From contig SBAS01000116.1 in the NCBI GenBank assembly GCA_005240145.1, positions 1-50,553 on the forward strand: 50,553 nt of DNA. The letters are read 5' to 3'. A program made the position numbers and the translations under genes. This DNA comes from Nitrosomonadales bacterium. GTDB lineage: Bacteria; Pseudomonadota; Gammaproteobacteria; Burkholderiales; SG8-39. The number at the start of each line of letters is the position of its first letter. Position 1 is the stretch's first letter. A model generated the notes under the pieces. It saw nothing but the letters and a program-made list of their open reading frames with translations, made no database searches and was not told where the DNA came from. Positions 1 to 9,085 of this stretch are shown here, piece after piece.

Positions 1-234
1 CTTCTGCAGTTCGCCCAAATCGGACTTGCGCGTCACGGGCAGCCTGGCGAGCGCCTTGCGAGAATTCACCTTGGCGGCGTCAACGCCGGCGAGGATGCGG
101 GCAAATCCCGGGGCCTTTTTCTTCGCGTGCGCAATTTGCGCCGGCAGCGCGGCCATCAGCGCCGCTTCGCGGGCCTTGGGCGAGCGTTTCTCGACTTTGT
201 CGTAGCGATTCGCGGCTGAATTCTTTAGTTGCAT
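1..234 (-). CDS. PaaK-like phenylacetate-CoA ligase family protein, N-terminal part only
   Basis: Reading the complement from an ATG at 234 gives 78 codons open to the window edge, so only the N-terminus is present. The visible protein begins MQLKNSAANRYDKVE and continues with a lysine-rich helix and the stretch APGFARILAGVDAAKV followed by LARLPVTRKSDL. That layout, a hydrophilic start, a helix with a PGF turn and then LPxTRKSDL, is how PaaK-type AMP-forming aryl-CoA ligases begin. These enzymes join CoA to phenylacetate or other aryl and acyl acids using ATP. The gene diverges from the livG operon about 50 bp away. The same neighbourhood carries two other AMP-forming ligases, so it fits the CoA-activation theme. 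The catalytic P-loop and C-terminal lysine lie outside the window, so activity and substrate cannot be judged. Confidence 0.75.
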   Translation of the reverse strand, partial: MQLKNSAANRYDKVEKRSPKAREAALMAALPAQIAHAKKKAPGFARILAGVDAAKVNSRKALARLPVTRKSDLGELQK

Positions 235-287
235 GGCGGGCATTGTATCGGCATCATGGGCGACGAGTTTCTGGGGGGAGACTTCGA

Positions 288-1082
288 TTGGCTGCTGGCC
301 AGGTACAGCTTCGCGTCGAGCGCGTCGCCAAGCAGTTTGGCGGGGTAACGGCTGTCGACGAGGTCAGCCTCGAAGTGCGCGAGGGCGAAATCCTTTCGGT
401 GATCGGACCTAACGGCGCCGGCAAGACTTCGCTCCTCAACATGGTCAGCGGCTTCTACAAGCCCGACCGCGGCCACATCCTCTTCGAGGGCGAGGATATT
501 ACCAACCTCCCGCCCAGCCGCATTGCCGAGCTCGGCGTCGCGCGCACTTTCCAGAACATCGCGCTCTTCAAGGGCATGACGGTGCTCGACAACCTGATGC
601 TCGGCCGGCACGTGCGCATGAAGGCGGGCGTGTTCGCCTCCTTCGTCTACTGGGGCTTCGCGCAGAAGGAGGAAATCGCGCATCGTGAAAAGGTCGAAGA
701 CCTGCTCGAGTTCCTCAAGCTCGAGGACCTGCGAAAAATGCCCACCGGCGCGCTTTCCTACGGCTTGCAGAAGCGCGTCGAACTGGGCCGCGCGCTCGCC
801 CTGGAGCCCAAGGTGCTGTTGCTCGATGAACCGATGGGCGGCATGAATCAGGAGGAGAAGGAGGACATGGCGCGCTACGTGCTCGATGTCAACGAGGAGC
901 GCGGCACCACGGTCATTCTCATCGAGCACGACATGGGCGTGGTGATGGACATCTCCAGGCGCGTGGTGGTGCTCGATCGCGGCCGTGCCATTGCCGAGGG
1001 CGACCCGAAGTCCGTGCAGGGGAATCCCGCGGTGATCCGCGCCTACCTCGGCACCAAGGCGTCCGGGAAGAAAGCGGCATGA
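288..1082 (+). CDS. livG: Branched-chain-type ABC transporter ATP-binding protein (LivG), operon A
   Basis: This is a cytoplasmic ATPase that powers a HAAT-family (branched-chain amino acid/amide/carboxylate) importer. Seen directly are Walker A GPNGAGKTS near residue 40, the ABC signature LSYGLQKRVELGRAL near 157, Walker B VLLLDEP near 178, and the switch histidine in LIEHDMG. The length of about 264 aa is normal for LivG. I chose TTG 288 because GGGGGGAG lies at 272-279 with good spacing. An in-frame TTG at 243 would add 15 atypical residues and has no ribosome binding site. The stop overlaps the start of the next gene as ATGA, implying translational coupling with the CoA ligase. The LSYGLQKR signature is shared with the LivG of operon B (LPYGLQKR), marking both as one subfamily. 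The transported substrate is inferred only loosely. Confidence 0.93.
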   Translation: MAAGQVQLRVERVAKQFGGVTAVDEVSLEVREGEILSVIGPNGAGKTSLLNMVSGFYKPDRGHILFEGEDITNLPPSRIAELGVARTFQNIALFKGMTVLDNLMLGRHVRMKAGVFASFVYWGFAQKEEIAHREKVEDLLEFLKLEDLRKMPTGALSYGLQKRVELGRALALEPKVLLLDEPMGGMNQEEKEDMARYVLDVNEERGTTVILIEHDMGVVMDISRRVVVLDRGRAIAEGDPKSVQGNPAVIRAYLGTKASGKKAA

Positions 1083-3007
1083 TTCGCACCGACCTGCCGG
1101 CGGAGGCCACCATCCCGCGCCTGCTCATGCGCAACGCGCAGGAGCGCCCCGGCGCAGCTGCGATGCGCGAGAAGTCGATGGGTATCTGGCGTACGCTCAC
1201 CTGGTCGGGCTATTACGCAATGGTGAGTGACTTCGCGCTCGGCCTGGCCGCAATCGGCTTCAAGCGCGGCGACGTGCTGGCGGTGATCGGCGACAACCGC
1301 CCGCGGCTCTATGCGGCGCAGATCGCGGCGCAGTGCCTCGGCGCAACGCCGGCGCCGCTCTACCAGGACGCGGCGGCCGAGGAACTCGTCTACGTGCTCG
1401 AACACGCCGAAGCGAGCGTGGTCGTGGCCGAAGACCAGGAGCAGGCGGACAAGATCCTATCCATCCGGGCGCAGCTGCCGAAACTGCGCCTGGTGGTCTA
1501 CGAGGACGCGCGCGGCATGTTCCATTACCGCGACGAGGCGCTGCGTTCCTTCGAATCCGTGGCGGCAATGGGCCGCGAATTCGGTGCGAAGCATCCGGGC
1601 TACGTCGAAGCCGAGATCGCGAAGGGCAAGGCCGGGGACGTGGCGCTGCTTTGCTACACCTCCGGCACCACGGGCAAGCCCAAGGGGGCGATGCTTTCGC
1701 ACCGGAATCTCATCGCCAGCGCCGCCGCGTTCCTCGCCCAGACCGACCTCGAAGCAGGCGACGACTGGCTCGCCTACCTGCCGATGGCGTGGATCGGCGA
1801 CGCGCTCTACACGCTGGTGCTGCAGATGATCGTGGGTTTCGCCTGCAACTGCCCCGAGAGCCCGGAGACGGTGCAGCGCGACCTGCGCGAGCTCGGTCCC
1901 AGCGCTTTCCTCGCCGCGCCGCGCATCTGGGAGAACCTGCTCACGCAGATTCAGGTAAGGGCCTCCGACGCTTCCTGGCTGAAACGCAATACCTTCGAGT
2001 ATTTCCGCGACAAGGCGATCGAAGGCGAACTCTTGCGCACGGCGGGCAAGCCCGTGCCGGCCGGCCTGCGTGCGATCCTTGCCTTTGGCGAATTCCTCGT
2101 CTACGGGCCGGTGCGCGACCAGATCGGCCTGCGCCGCGCGCGCTGGTGCCTGACCGGCGGGGCGCCGCTAGGGGCCGACACCTTCCGTTTTTTCCGCGCC
2201 TTCGGCGTGAATCTCAAACAGGTCTACGGTTCCACCGAAATGAGCGCGTTCGTCTCCGTGCAGTCCGACGACGCGGCCGATCCCAATACGGTCGGCCCGC
2301 CTGCGCCTGGGATCGAGGTGCGCATCGCGGAAAACGGCGAAGTGCTGGTGCGCGGCGAAAACATTTTCCGCGGCTACCACAAGCAGCAGGAAGCCACGCG
2401 CGAGGCAATCGACGATCAGGGCTGGTTCCACACCGGCGATGCGGGCTTCATCGACCCGCAGGGACACCTCGCGATCATCGACCGCGCCAAGGACGTCGGC
2501 AAGCTCGGCGCCGGGCCGCATGCGGGAACGCCCTTCGCGCCGCAGTTCATCGAGAACAAGCTGAAATTCAGCCCCTACATCGGCGAGGCGATCGCCTTCG
2601 GCCACGACCGGGCGCAGGTCACGGCGATGATCGCGATCGCGCTTGCGCCGGTGGGCAACTGGGCCGAGCGCCAGGGGCTCGCCTACGGCGGCTACCAAGA
2701 CCTGACGCAGAAACCCGAGGTGCGCAAACTGATCCGCGCCGAGATCGAAAAGTGCAACCAGGGCCTGCTCGAATCCACACGCGTACGGCGCTTCCTGCTG
2801 CTCGCCAAGGATTTCGACGCCGACGACGCCGAAATCACGCGCACCAGGAAACTGCGCCGGCGCGTCATCGCGGAGAAGTACGCCGCGGTGATCGAGGCGC
2901 TCTACGACGGCGCCACCGAGACCGAGATCGCCACCGAAGTCACCTACGAGGACGGCCAGCGCGCGACCGTGCGGGCGAGGGTCGCCATCGAGGACATCCA
3001 TGTTTGA
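1079..3007 (+). CDS. AMP-forming long-chain-type acyl-CoA synthetase embedded in ABC operon A
   Basis: The 642-aa protein is an ANL-superfamily adenylate-forming enzyme, expected to convert a carboxylic acid plus ATP and CoA to acyl-CoA, AMP and PPi. The AMP-binding P-loop is visible as YTSGTTGKPKGAMLSH near residue 195. YGSTEMSAF near 382, a GWFHTGDAGF hinge and IIDRAKDVGKL near 470 follow. The C-terminal TRTRKLRRR segment carries the likely catalytic lysine. It resembles the bacterial long-chain/bubblegum type rather than PaaK. Compared with the operon B paralogue there is a short insertion after KDVGKL. The start overlaps livG by 4 bp and the end overlaps livH by 8 bp, so the ligase is made together with the permease. 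This suggests that the imported acid is thioesterified on arrival. The substrate is unknown. Confidence 0.92.
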   Translation: MIRTDLPAEATIPRLLMRNAQERPGAAAMREKSMGIWRTLTWSGYYAMVSDFALGLAAIGFKRGDVLAVIGDNRPRLYAAQIAAQCLGATPAPLYQDAAAEELVYVLEHAEASVVVAEDQEQADKILSIRAQLPKLRLVVYEDARGMFHYRDEALRSFESVAAMGREFGAKHPGYVEAEIAKGKAGDVALLCYTSGTTGKPKGAMLSHRNLIASAAAFLAQTDLEAGDDWLAYLPMAWIGDALYTLVLQMIVGFACNCPESPETVQRDLRELGPSAFLAAPRIWENLLTQIQVRASDASWLKRNTFEYFRDKAIEGELLRTAGKPVPAGLRAILAFGEFLVYGPVRDQIGLRRARWCLTGGAPLGADTFRFFRAFGVNLKQVYGSTEMSAFVSVQSDDAADPNTVGPPAPGIEVRIAENGEVLVRGENIFRGYHKQQEATREAIDDQGWFHTGDAGFIDPQGHLAIIDRAKDVGKLGAGPHAGTPFAPQFIENKLKFSPYIGEAIAFGHDRAQVTAMIAIALAPVGNWAERQGLAYGGYQDLTQKPEVRKLIRAEIEKCNQGLLESTRVRRFLLLAKDFDADDAEITRTRKLRRRVIAEKYAAVIEALYDGATETEIATEVTYEDGQRATVRARVAIEDIHV

Positions 3008-3893
3008 CTGGGGATTCACGCTGGCCCTGGTCACCAACGGCGTGTTGATCGGCCTGATGTATTCGCTCATCGCGCTGGGTTTCGTGCTGGTCTACAAGGC
3101 CACCGACGCCATCAACTTTGCCCAGGGCGAGTTCGTCATGCTCGCCGGCTTCATCATTACGGGGATGTTGCTGCTTGCCGGAGCGCCTTTCTGGCTGAGC
3201 GTTCCGGTCGCCGTGCTCGGCATGGTGGCGTTCGGCTTCGGCCTCGAGCGCGTGGTGCTGCGCCCGCTCATCGGCCGGCCGATCATCGCGGTGATCATGG
3301 CGACGATAGGGCTCGCCACCGTGCTGCGCGGCGCGGCGCCGCTGTTTTTCGGCGCCGAAACGCAGGCCCTGCCGCTGCCGATCCCGGACGAGCCGATCGT
3401 GCTCGGCCCCTTCAGCCTGCCGCCGGGGCAAGTCGTCGGCGCGCTGTTGAGCCTCGGCTTTCTCGCCGCCTTCAGCTGGTTTTTCCTGAAGAGCCGGATG
3501 GGCGTGGCGATGCGCGCGGTGGCCGACAACCAGCAGGTGGCGATGGCGATGGGGATCAACGTCGAGCGCTACTTCGCCATCGCCTGGGGCATGGCGGGCA
3601 TTGTCGCGGCGCTGGGCGGCCTGGCCTGGGGCGCGCTGCTCGGGGTTGACGTGCACCTCGCGCTGGTCGGGCTGAAAGTGTTCCCGGTGGTGATCCTGGG
3701 CGGCCTCGACTCGGTGCTCGGCGCCATCGTCGGCGGCCTCATCGTGGGCATAGTGGAAAATCTCGCCGCGGGCTACCTCGATCCGCTGGTGGGCGGCGGC
3801 ACCAAGGATTTCGCGCCCTATGTGCTGATGATCCTGATGCTGATGATCCGGCCCTACGGCATCTTCGGCAAGCGCCGCATCGAGCGCGTCTAG
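3000..3893 (+). CDS. livH: Branched-chain-type ABC transporter permease LivH, operon A
   Basis: This inner-membrane permease of about 297 aa is almost entirely hydrophobic helices and forms the translocation pore with LivM. Family landmarks are the N-terminal SLIALGFVLVYKATDAINFA segment followed by QGEFVMLAG, the cytoplasmic loop near residue 165 with GVAMRAVADNQQVAMAMGIN, and the late VVILGGLDSVLGAIVGG stretch. The protein ends in RPYGIFGKRRIERV, like its operon B counterpart (RPEGLFGEKHIDRV). The ATG lies inside the end of the acyl-CoA synthetase gene (8-bp overlap) and only 13 bp separate it from livM. Length, fold and position agree with LivH; substrate specificity is set mainly by the binding protein. 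Confidence 0.94.
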   Translation: MFDWGFTLALVTNGVLIGLMYSLIALGFVLVYKATDAINFAQGEFVMLAGFIITGMLLLAGAPFWLSVPVAVLGMVAFGFGLERVVLRPLIGRPIIAVIMATIGLATVLRGAAPLFFGAETQALPLPIPDEPIVLGPFSLPPGQVVGALLSLGFLAAFSWFFLKSRMGVAMRAVADNQQVAMAMGINVERYFAIAWGMAGIVAALGGLAWGALLGVDVHLALVGLKVFPVVILGGLDSVLGAIVGGLIVGIVENLAAGYLDPLVGGGTKDFAPYVLMILMLMIRPYGIFGKRRIERV

Positions 3894-3906
3894 GGAGAAC
3901 CCTCAC

Positions 3907-4971
3907 TTGTTCCATCGCGAAAGCGGCTACTACAAGACCAGCTATGCGGCCGACATGGCGCTCTATCCACTGCCGATCGCGCGCTGGACGGTCGCCGCGG
4001 TCGCACTCGCCACGTGCATCGCTCCGTTCGTGCTGCACGAGTACTACGTCTCGATCCTCAACCTGATTATGGTGGCCACGGTCGGTGCGCTGGGGCTCAA
4101 CATCCTGGTTGGGTACACCGGGCAAATCTCCATCGGCCACGCGGCGTTCATGTCCGTCGGCGCCTATACCGCGGCCAACCTCGCGGTGCGCCTCGATCTG
4201 CCTTTCTGGGTCACGCTGCCCGCGGGCGGCCTGATGGCGGCGGCGATCGGCGCGATCGTCGGCATTCCGAGCCTGCGCATCAAGGGCCTGTATCTGGCAA
4301 TCGCCACGCTCGCGGGCCAGCTGATCATCGAGTGGACCATCAACCACGTGCCGTGGATCTCGGGCGGCGCGCAGGCTTCGATCGAGGTGCCGCGGCCGAC
4401 GCTGTTCGGCACGCAATTGAAGACCCAGTTCCAGCTCTACTGGTTCCTGCTGTTTTTCGCGGTGCTCGCCATCGTTGGCACGTTGAACCTCGTGCGCAGC
4501 CGCATCGGCCGCGCCTTCATCGCGATCCGTGACCAGGATATCGCCGCCGAGATCATCGGCATCAACATCTTCCGCTACAAGCTGCTCGCCTTCGCCATCA
4601 GCTCGTTTTACGCCGGGGTCACCGGGGTGCTCTACACCTACTACCTCGGCATCGCCAACTACGAGCAGTTCCAGATCGTCACCTCGATCGACTACCTGGC
4701 GATGATCATCATCGGCGGCCTGGGCTCCATCCTGGGATCCATTTTCGGCGCGATTTTCGTCACCCTGCTGCCGATTGTCATCCGCCTGGGCATGGAGAAC
4801 TGGGGGTCATTCCTCTTCGGTGACGCCGACATCCGCAATCTGATCCCGAATCTGCGCCTGATCCTCTTCGGAGGGCTTATCATCCTCTTTCTGGTGCTCG
4901 AGCCGGAAGGCCTCAACCGGCTCTGGCGCAACATCCGGAGCTATTTCCGGGTCTGGCCGTTCTCGTACTGA
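3907..4971 (+). CDS. livM: Branched-chain-type ABC transporter permease LivM, operon A
   Basis: Second inner-membrane permease, 354 aa, pairing with LivH. After a hydrophilic N-terminus (FHRESGYYKTSYAADM) come multiple hydrophobic helices. The signature GQISIGHAAFMSVGAYTA is near residue 77, IPSLRIKGLYLAIATLA near 119, and the cytoplasmic coupling loop RAFIAIRDQDIAAEIIGIN near 200. The start is TTG 3907, supported by GGGAGAA 10 bp upstream and by alignment with the operon B LivM, which also starts M-F-x-R. Both LivM proteins are 354 aa. The C-terminus is EPEGLNRLWRNIRSYFRVWP, matching the operon B tail in pattern. The next gene follows after 28 bp with a strong AGGAGG ribosome binding site, consistent with high production of the binding protein. 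Confidence 0.94.
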   Translation: MFHRESGYYKTSYAADMALYPLPIARWTVAAVALATCIAPFVLHEYYVSILNLIMVATVGALGLNILVGYTGQISIGHAAFMSVGAYTAANLAVRLDLPFWVTLPAGGLMAAAIGAIVGIPSLRIKGLYLAIATLAGQLIIEWTINHVPWISGGAQASIEVPRPTLFGTQLKTQFQLYWFLLFFAVLAIVGTLNLVRSRIGRAFIAIRDQDIAAEIIGINIFRYKLLAFAISSFYAGVTGVLYTYYLGIANYEQFQIVTSIDYLAMIIIGGLGSILGSIFGAIFVTLLPIVIRLGMENWGSFLFGDADIRNLIPNLRLILFGGLIILFLVLEPEGLNRLWRNIRSYFRVWPFSY

Positions 4972-4999
4972 ACCGGGGCAAACAGGAGGAGGGATTGCC

Positions 5000-6232
5000 A
5001 TGAGGAGCTTCAAATCACTGGGTGCGGTCGTTGGCGCGGCAGCACTCGCGCTATCGGCATCGGCATTTGCGCAAAAGGACATCGTCATCGGCTTGCAGTG
5101 CGATCGCACCGGGCCGACACAGACGGTGGGCGTGTTTCTGTGCCCGGGCTACCACGACTACATCGCGCTGGTGAATTCCAAGGGCGGCGTCGGCGGCGCG
5201 AAGATCAGGGCTCTCGAGATTGACCACGAGTACAAGGTGCCCTCCGCGGTCGAGTCCTACGAGCGCCACAAGAAGGAAGGCGCGGTGCTGATCAGCCTGT
5301 ACGGAACGCCGCAGACCCAGGCGCTGACGCAACGCCTCACCGAGGACAAGATCGCCGGCACGTCGCCCGGCTTCGGCAGCGCGGCAGCAGCCAACGGCGA
5401 CAAATTCCCCTACATCTTTCCCATCGCCGCAAGCTACTGGTCGCAGGCCGCCGGCGCGGTGCAGTTCGTCAAGGACAAGCTGGGCGGCAGCCTGAGAGGC
5501 AAGAAGATCGCTTACCTCTATTTCGACAATCCGGCCGGCAGAGAGCCGCTACCGGTGCTGGAAGCCCTGGTAAAGGAAGAAGGTTTCGAGATGCGCACTT
5601 TCGCGGTGCCCTCGCCCGGGGTCGAAATGGGCGCGCAGGTGATCGACATCGCGCAGCGCTTCAAGCCCGATTTCGTCATCGCGCACCTCTTCGGGCGTTC
5701 TCCCTCGGTCTCCATCAAGGAACTGAAGCGGGTCGGCTATCCGCTGTCGAAGGTGGTCAGCTTCGTCTGGGGTTCCGCCGAAGCCGACATTATCGCGGCA
5801 GGTGGCTGGGCGACCGCGGAAGGTTACTACGGCCTCCAGTTCGCCGGCGTCGGCAGCAATTACCCGGTGCTGAAGGAAATCACCGAGATGTACAAGAAGC
5901 AGGGCAAGGCGGCGCCGAAGGAAATGGCCTCGACGGTGTTCTATAACCGCGGCGTGCTGATCGCGGCGATTCACGTCGAAGCGATAAGCAATGCGGTGAA
6001 GGCGAAGGGCGGCACCAACATCACGCCGCACGACGTGAAGCTGGGCTTCGAGAAGATCAAGGGCTTCACGCTGGGCGGGCTGGTGCCGCCGCTGGAGATC
6101 AACAACGTCGACCACGAGGGCGGCGGCTGGGTGCAGATCTTCCAGGCCAAGGGCGGCAAGTGGGTGAAGTCCACCGAGTGGTTCAAGGCCTATCCGACGC
6201 TGCTGAAGAAAATGCTCGCCACCGGCGGTTGA
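5000..6232 (+). CDS. Periplasmic substrate-binding protein of ABC operon A
   Basis: The 410-aa protein starts with a clear signal peptide (MRSFKSLGAVVGAAALALSA, cleavage probably after ASAFA), then the periplasmic-binding fold opening DIVIGLQCDRTGPTQTVG. It belongs to the type I binding-protein family (LivJ/LivK/AmiC-like, Peripla_BP_6). Members capture amino acids, amides, aromatic or aliphatic carboxylates. It is longer than classic LivK (about 370 aa), as usual for carboxylate-type receptors beside CoA ligases. The ribosome binding site AGGAGGAGGG before ATG 5000 is the strongest in the operon. It lies 28 bp after livM and 4 bp before livF. Ligand identity cannot be derived from the sequence; the ligase neighbour favours an organic acid over a free amino acid. 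Confidence 0.92.
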   Translation: MRSFKSLGAVVGAAALALSASAFAQKDIVIGLQCDRTGPTQTVGVFLCPGYHDYIALVNSKGGVGGAKIRALEIDHEYKVPSAVESYERHKKEGAVLISLYGTPQTQALTQRLTEDKIAGTSPGFGSAAAANGDKFPYIFPIAASYWSQAAGAVQFVKDKLGGSLRGKKIAYLYFDNPAGREPLPVLEALVKEEGFEMRTFAVPSPGVEMGAQVIDIAQRFKPDFVIAHLFGRSPSVSIKELKRVGYPLSKVVSFVWGSAEADIIAAGGWATAEGYYGLQFAGVGSNYPVLKEITEMYKKQGKAAPKEMASTVFYNRGVLIAAIHVEAISNAVKAKGGTNITPHDVKLGFEKIKGFTLGGLVPPLEINNVDHEGGGWVQIFQAKGGKWVKSTEWFKAYPTLLKKMLATGG

Positions 6233-6236
6233 GAAT

Positions 6237-7031
6237 TTGCTCGCGCTCAACAACATCGAGGTCGTTTATGACGGCGTGATCCTGGTGCTGAAGGGGGTCT
6301 CGATCGAGGTCCCCGACGGCCGGATCACGACGCTGCTGGGCGGCAACGGCGCGGGCAAGACCACCACGCTGAAGGCCATCTCGGGCATCCTGCGCGCCGA
6401 ACGCGGCGAAGTCTGCAAGGGCTCCATCCAGTTCGACGGCGAGCGCATCGATGGCCTCGCGCCGCACGACATCGTCAAGCGCGGCATCGTGCAGGTGTTC
6501 GAGGGCCGGCGCGTTTTCGAGCACCTGACGGTCGAGGAAAACCTGGTCGCCGGCGGCCACTCGGTGGTCGACCTGCGCGGCGTGCGCCAGGGAATCGACC
6601 TCGTCTATACGTACTTTCCCGTGCTCAAGGAACGCCGCTCGCAGCAATCGGGCTACCTCTCGGGCGGCGAGCAGCAGATGCTCGCGATCGGCCGCGGATT
6701 GATGTCGCGGCCCAAGCTGGTCATGCTCGATGAGCCCTCGCTTGGCCTGGCACCCATGCTCACCGAGGAAATCTTCCGCATCGTGCGCCAGCTGGTGGAA
6801 AAGGAGCGCATCGCGGTGCTGCTGGTGGAACAGAACGCCGCGCTCGCGCTAGAGCTGGCCGATCACGGCTATGTCATCGAGACCGGCCGCATCGTGCTCG
6901 AGGGTTCGGCCGCATCACTGGCGCAGAACTCCGACGTGAAGGAGTTCTACCTGGGACTCAACGAAGTCGGCAGCCGCAAGTCCTACCGCGATACCAAGCG
7001 CTACCGGCGCCGCAAGCGCTGGCTGTCCTGA
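6237..7031 (+). CDS. livF: Branched-chain-type ABC transporter ATP-binding protein (LivF), operon A
   Basis: The second ATPase of the importer, 264 aa, starting at TTG 6237 four bases after the binding-protein stop. Walker A GGNGAGKTT is near residue 37, the signature YLSGGEQQMLAIGRGL near 139, and Walker B LVMLDEPSLGLAP near 162. The LivF hallmark VLLVEQNAALALELAD is followed by the family-typical DVKEFYLG. The chain then continues with a basic tail ending RYRRRKRWLS, which ordinary LivF proteins of about 235 aa lack but the operon B LivF shares. The gene ends 1 bp from the convergent Rieske gene, leaving no room for a terminator. Last gene of operon A. Confidence 0.94.
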   Translation: MLALNNIEVVYDGVILVLKGVSIEVPDGRITTLLGGNGAGKTTTLKAISGILRAERGEVCKGSIQFDGERIDGLAPHDIVKRGIVQVFEGRRVFEHLTVEENLVAGGHSVVDLRGVRQGIDLVYTYFPVLKERRSQQSGYLSGGEQQMLAIGRGLMSRPKLVMLDEPSLGLAPMLTEEIFRIVRQLVEKERIAVLLVEQNAALALELADHGYVIETGRIVLEGSAASLAQNSDVKEFYLGLNEVGSRKSYRDTKRYRRRKRWLS

Positions 7032-7032
7032 C

Positions 7033-8181
7033 TCAGGCAGGTCCCAGCGCTGCTTGCAATCGCTGGTGGAAGTGGATGAGCGCGGGTTCGTTGCGGCCGT
7101 AGATGACCTCGTCCTGCAGCCCGCTCATGAAGCCGCGCTGCATGCGCTCGCCGAGCGCGAAGTCCTCGTCGAGCACGGTCTTGATCGCGAGATCGTAGTT
7201 CTTCTTCCAGTAGGCGCGCGCCTTGTCGGTGGTCGCGGGCGCCGGCGTGTAGAACGCGAATTCGATCCGGCTGCGGTCGGGCGTTTCACCCGGGATCATG
7301 CGCCAGGTCTCGAGGTGGTCGGACTGGAAGACGAGGACCGTATTGGGCATAAGGCGATACACGGCAACGATGTGAGGCAACACCTCCCACTCGGCGTCGG
7401 GCTTCCCGTCCCAGGCCGTTGAACTGAAGCGCAGGAAAGTCATCCTGCCATGCTCGCCGTAGGCATCGAAGGCGCCAAGGTTGCCGCGGATCAGCGGCGC
7501 CACGGTATTGCGGTGCAGCGCCGGCAAATGGTAGGCCTCGAGGAAAGTGTCGATGCCGAATTTCCAGTTGATGGCTGGTGCCATCCACTCGGAGGCGAAA
7601 TAGCTGTAGCCCGCAAATCGGTAGGCGTCGAATTCCTCGCTGAGACCCGACAGATGCGCGTCGACGTCGATCTCGAGCGGTGCGCCAGTCGCGAGCCGGA
7701 TGACGATCATCCCGTGACCCTCCCCCGCAGGCAGCGGCGCGAGACCGTGGCTCGCCTTGTCCACTCCCGGAAAACTGGCCGCCTCGGGGATCCCCGTGAG
7801 CCTGCCATCCAGGCCATAGGTCCAGCCATGGTACGGGCAGGCAAAAACCCTCGCATGGCCGCAACCGCTGGCGACGGGCGCGCCACGGTGGCGGCAGATG
7901 TTGGCGAAGGCGCGCAGCTTGCCGTCCTGGCCTCGCACGAGCAGGAGCGGCACGCCGGCAATTTCCTCGGTGAGATAGTCGCCCGGTTTGGGAAGTCGGC
8001 AGGACATGCCCATGAAAAGTGGCCGGCCGCGGAACAAGCGCTCGCGTTCCGCCAGCGCGCGCGCCGTATCGCTGTAGGCCGCGACCGGGTTGTGGAAAAC
8101 GTCCGGCGCCTGCGCGGTCGAGCCGTCGCGTACATACGCCTGCAGCACACGGGCCAGTTCGAGTTGAGTTTCGCGTTTCAT
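7033..8181 (-). CDS. Rieske non-heme iron oxygenase, alpha (catalytic) subunit type
   Basis: This 382-aa protein has the two metal centres of ring-hydroxylating or demethylating oxygenases. The Rieske [2Fe-2S] site is CRHRGAP near residue 96 followed by CPYHGWTYG near 114 (C-x-H then C-x2-H). The mononuclear iron site includes FLEAYHLPALHRN (H-x4-H) near 215. The enzyme needs electrons from a separate reductase or ferredoxin, and none is encoded nearby. The family oxidises aromatic rings, N- or O-methyl groups, or quaternary amines. The length and lone alpha subunit suggest a homotrimeric demethylase or carnitine/glycine-betaine-like member rather than a two-subunit dioxygenase, but that is inference. 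It is divergent from the SDR gene (43 bp apart) and convergent with livF. Confidence 0.9.
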   Translation of the reverse strand: MKRETQLELARVLQAYVRDGSTAQAPDVFHNPVAAYSDTARALAERERLFRGRPLFMGMSCRLPKPGDYLTEEIAGVPLLLVRGQDGKLRAFANICRHRGAPVASGCGHARVFACPYHGWTYGLDGRLTGIPEAASFPGVDKASHGLAPLPAGEGHGMIVIRLATGAPLEIDVDAHLSGLSEEFDAYRFAGYSYFASEWMAPAINWKFGIDTFLEAYHLPALHRNTVAPLIRGNLGAFDAYGEHGRMTFLRFSSTAWDGKPDAEWEVLPHIVAVYRLMPNTVLVFQSDHLETWRMIPGETPDRSRIEFAFYTPAPATTDKARAYWKKNYDLAIKTVLDEDFALGERMQRGFMSGLQDEVIYGRNEPALIHFHQRLQAALGPA

Positions 8182-8224
8182 CCGTCCAGCGTTCCGGCTC
8201 GATTATCTAGGATATTCTCGCGTC

Positions 8225-9040
8225 GTGAGCGACTCCAAGGTCTGCCTAATCACCGGCGGGGCGAGCGGCATTGGCGCGGCCTGCGTCGAGGCTTTCACCG
8301 CCGCGGGCTACCGGGTCGCTTTCGGCGATGTGCAGTCGGACAAGGGCAAGGCGCTCGAGAAGAGAATCGGCGGCAACGCCTTCTTCCAGCGCCTGGACGT
8401 TTCCAGCGAGACGGATTTCGCCGCCGCCGTTCAAGCGATCCTCGCTCGCTGGGGGCGGCTGGATTGCCTCGTCAACAACGCCGCGATCGCGGGCGTGCTG
8501 GGACCGATCGCCGAAATCCCGCTGGACGAATACGAATATGCGTGCGGAATCATCCAGCGCAGCGTTTTTCTGGGCATGCGCGAGGCGGCGCGCGCCATGC
8601 AACCCAGGCGAAGTGGCGCGATCATCAACATCGCGAGCATCGCGGGGCTCTCCGGCGGGCACGGGCCGCATGTCTACAGCGCCTGCAAGGCGGCGGTGAT
8701 CAGCCTGACGCAGTCCGTGGCGCTCGAGCTTGCCGAATCCGGCATTCGCGTCAACGCCATCTGTCCCGGTGCCATTGAGACCCCGATCCACACCGGCGTG
8801 ACGGACGAGCGCTGGGTGGAGCGCATGGCACGCATCCGGCCGGACCAGAAGGACCTTCAGGCAATCGACCGCATGGGCCTGCCGCAAGAGGTCGCTGCCG
8901 CGGTGCTCTGGCTCGCGGGCGACTCAGCGAGCTACGTCACCGGCCAGGCGATCGCGGTGGACGGCGGCCTCACGGCCGGCAAACCCTGGCGGCTGCAGCC
9001 GGCATTTCAACGCGAGTTCCACCGCGCGAAAAAACGATGA
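8225..9040 (+). CDS. Short-chain dehydrogenase/reductase (SDR)
   Basis: Classical SDR of 271 aa, starting at GTG 8225. The NAD(P)-binding glycine motif is TGGASGIGAA near residue 10. DVQSDKG near 36 has an acidic residue after strand 2, favouring NAD(H). NNAAIAG is near 88, the catalytic serine lies in NIASIAG near 138, YSACK near 153 supplies Tyr and Lys, and CPGAIETPI follows. It oxidises or reduces a hydroxyl/keto pair. It sits 45 bp before the Baeyer-Villiger monooxygenase on the same strand, so a dehydrogenase that makes the ketone oxidised by that enzyme is a natural reading. The C-terminal extension after VDGGLTAGKPW is slightly longer and more basic than usual. Confidence 0.92.
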   Translation: MSDSKVCLITGGASGIGAACVEAFTAAGYRVAFGDVQSDKGKALEKRIGGNAFFQRLDVSSETDFAAAVQAILARWGRLDCLVNNAAIAGVLGPIAEIPLDEYEYACGIIQRSVFLGMREAARAMQPRRSGAIINIASIAGLSGGHGPHVYSACKAAVISLTQSVALELAESGIRVNAICPGAIETPIHTGVTDERWVERMARIRPDQKDLQAIDRMGLPQEVAAAVLWLAGDSASYVTGQAIAVDGGLTAGKPWRLQPAFQREFHRAKKR

Positions 9041-9085
9041 CCGGCGCGACCCATGCGGGCACCAGACCTGCGTTACATTGACGCC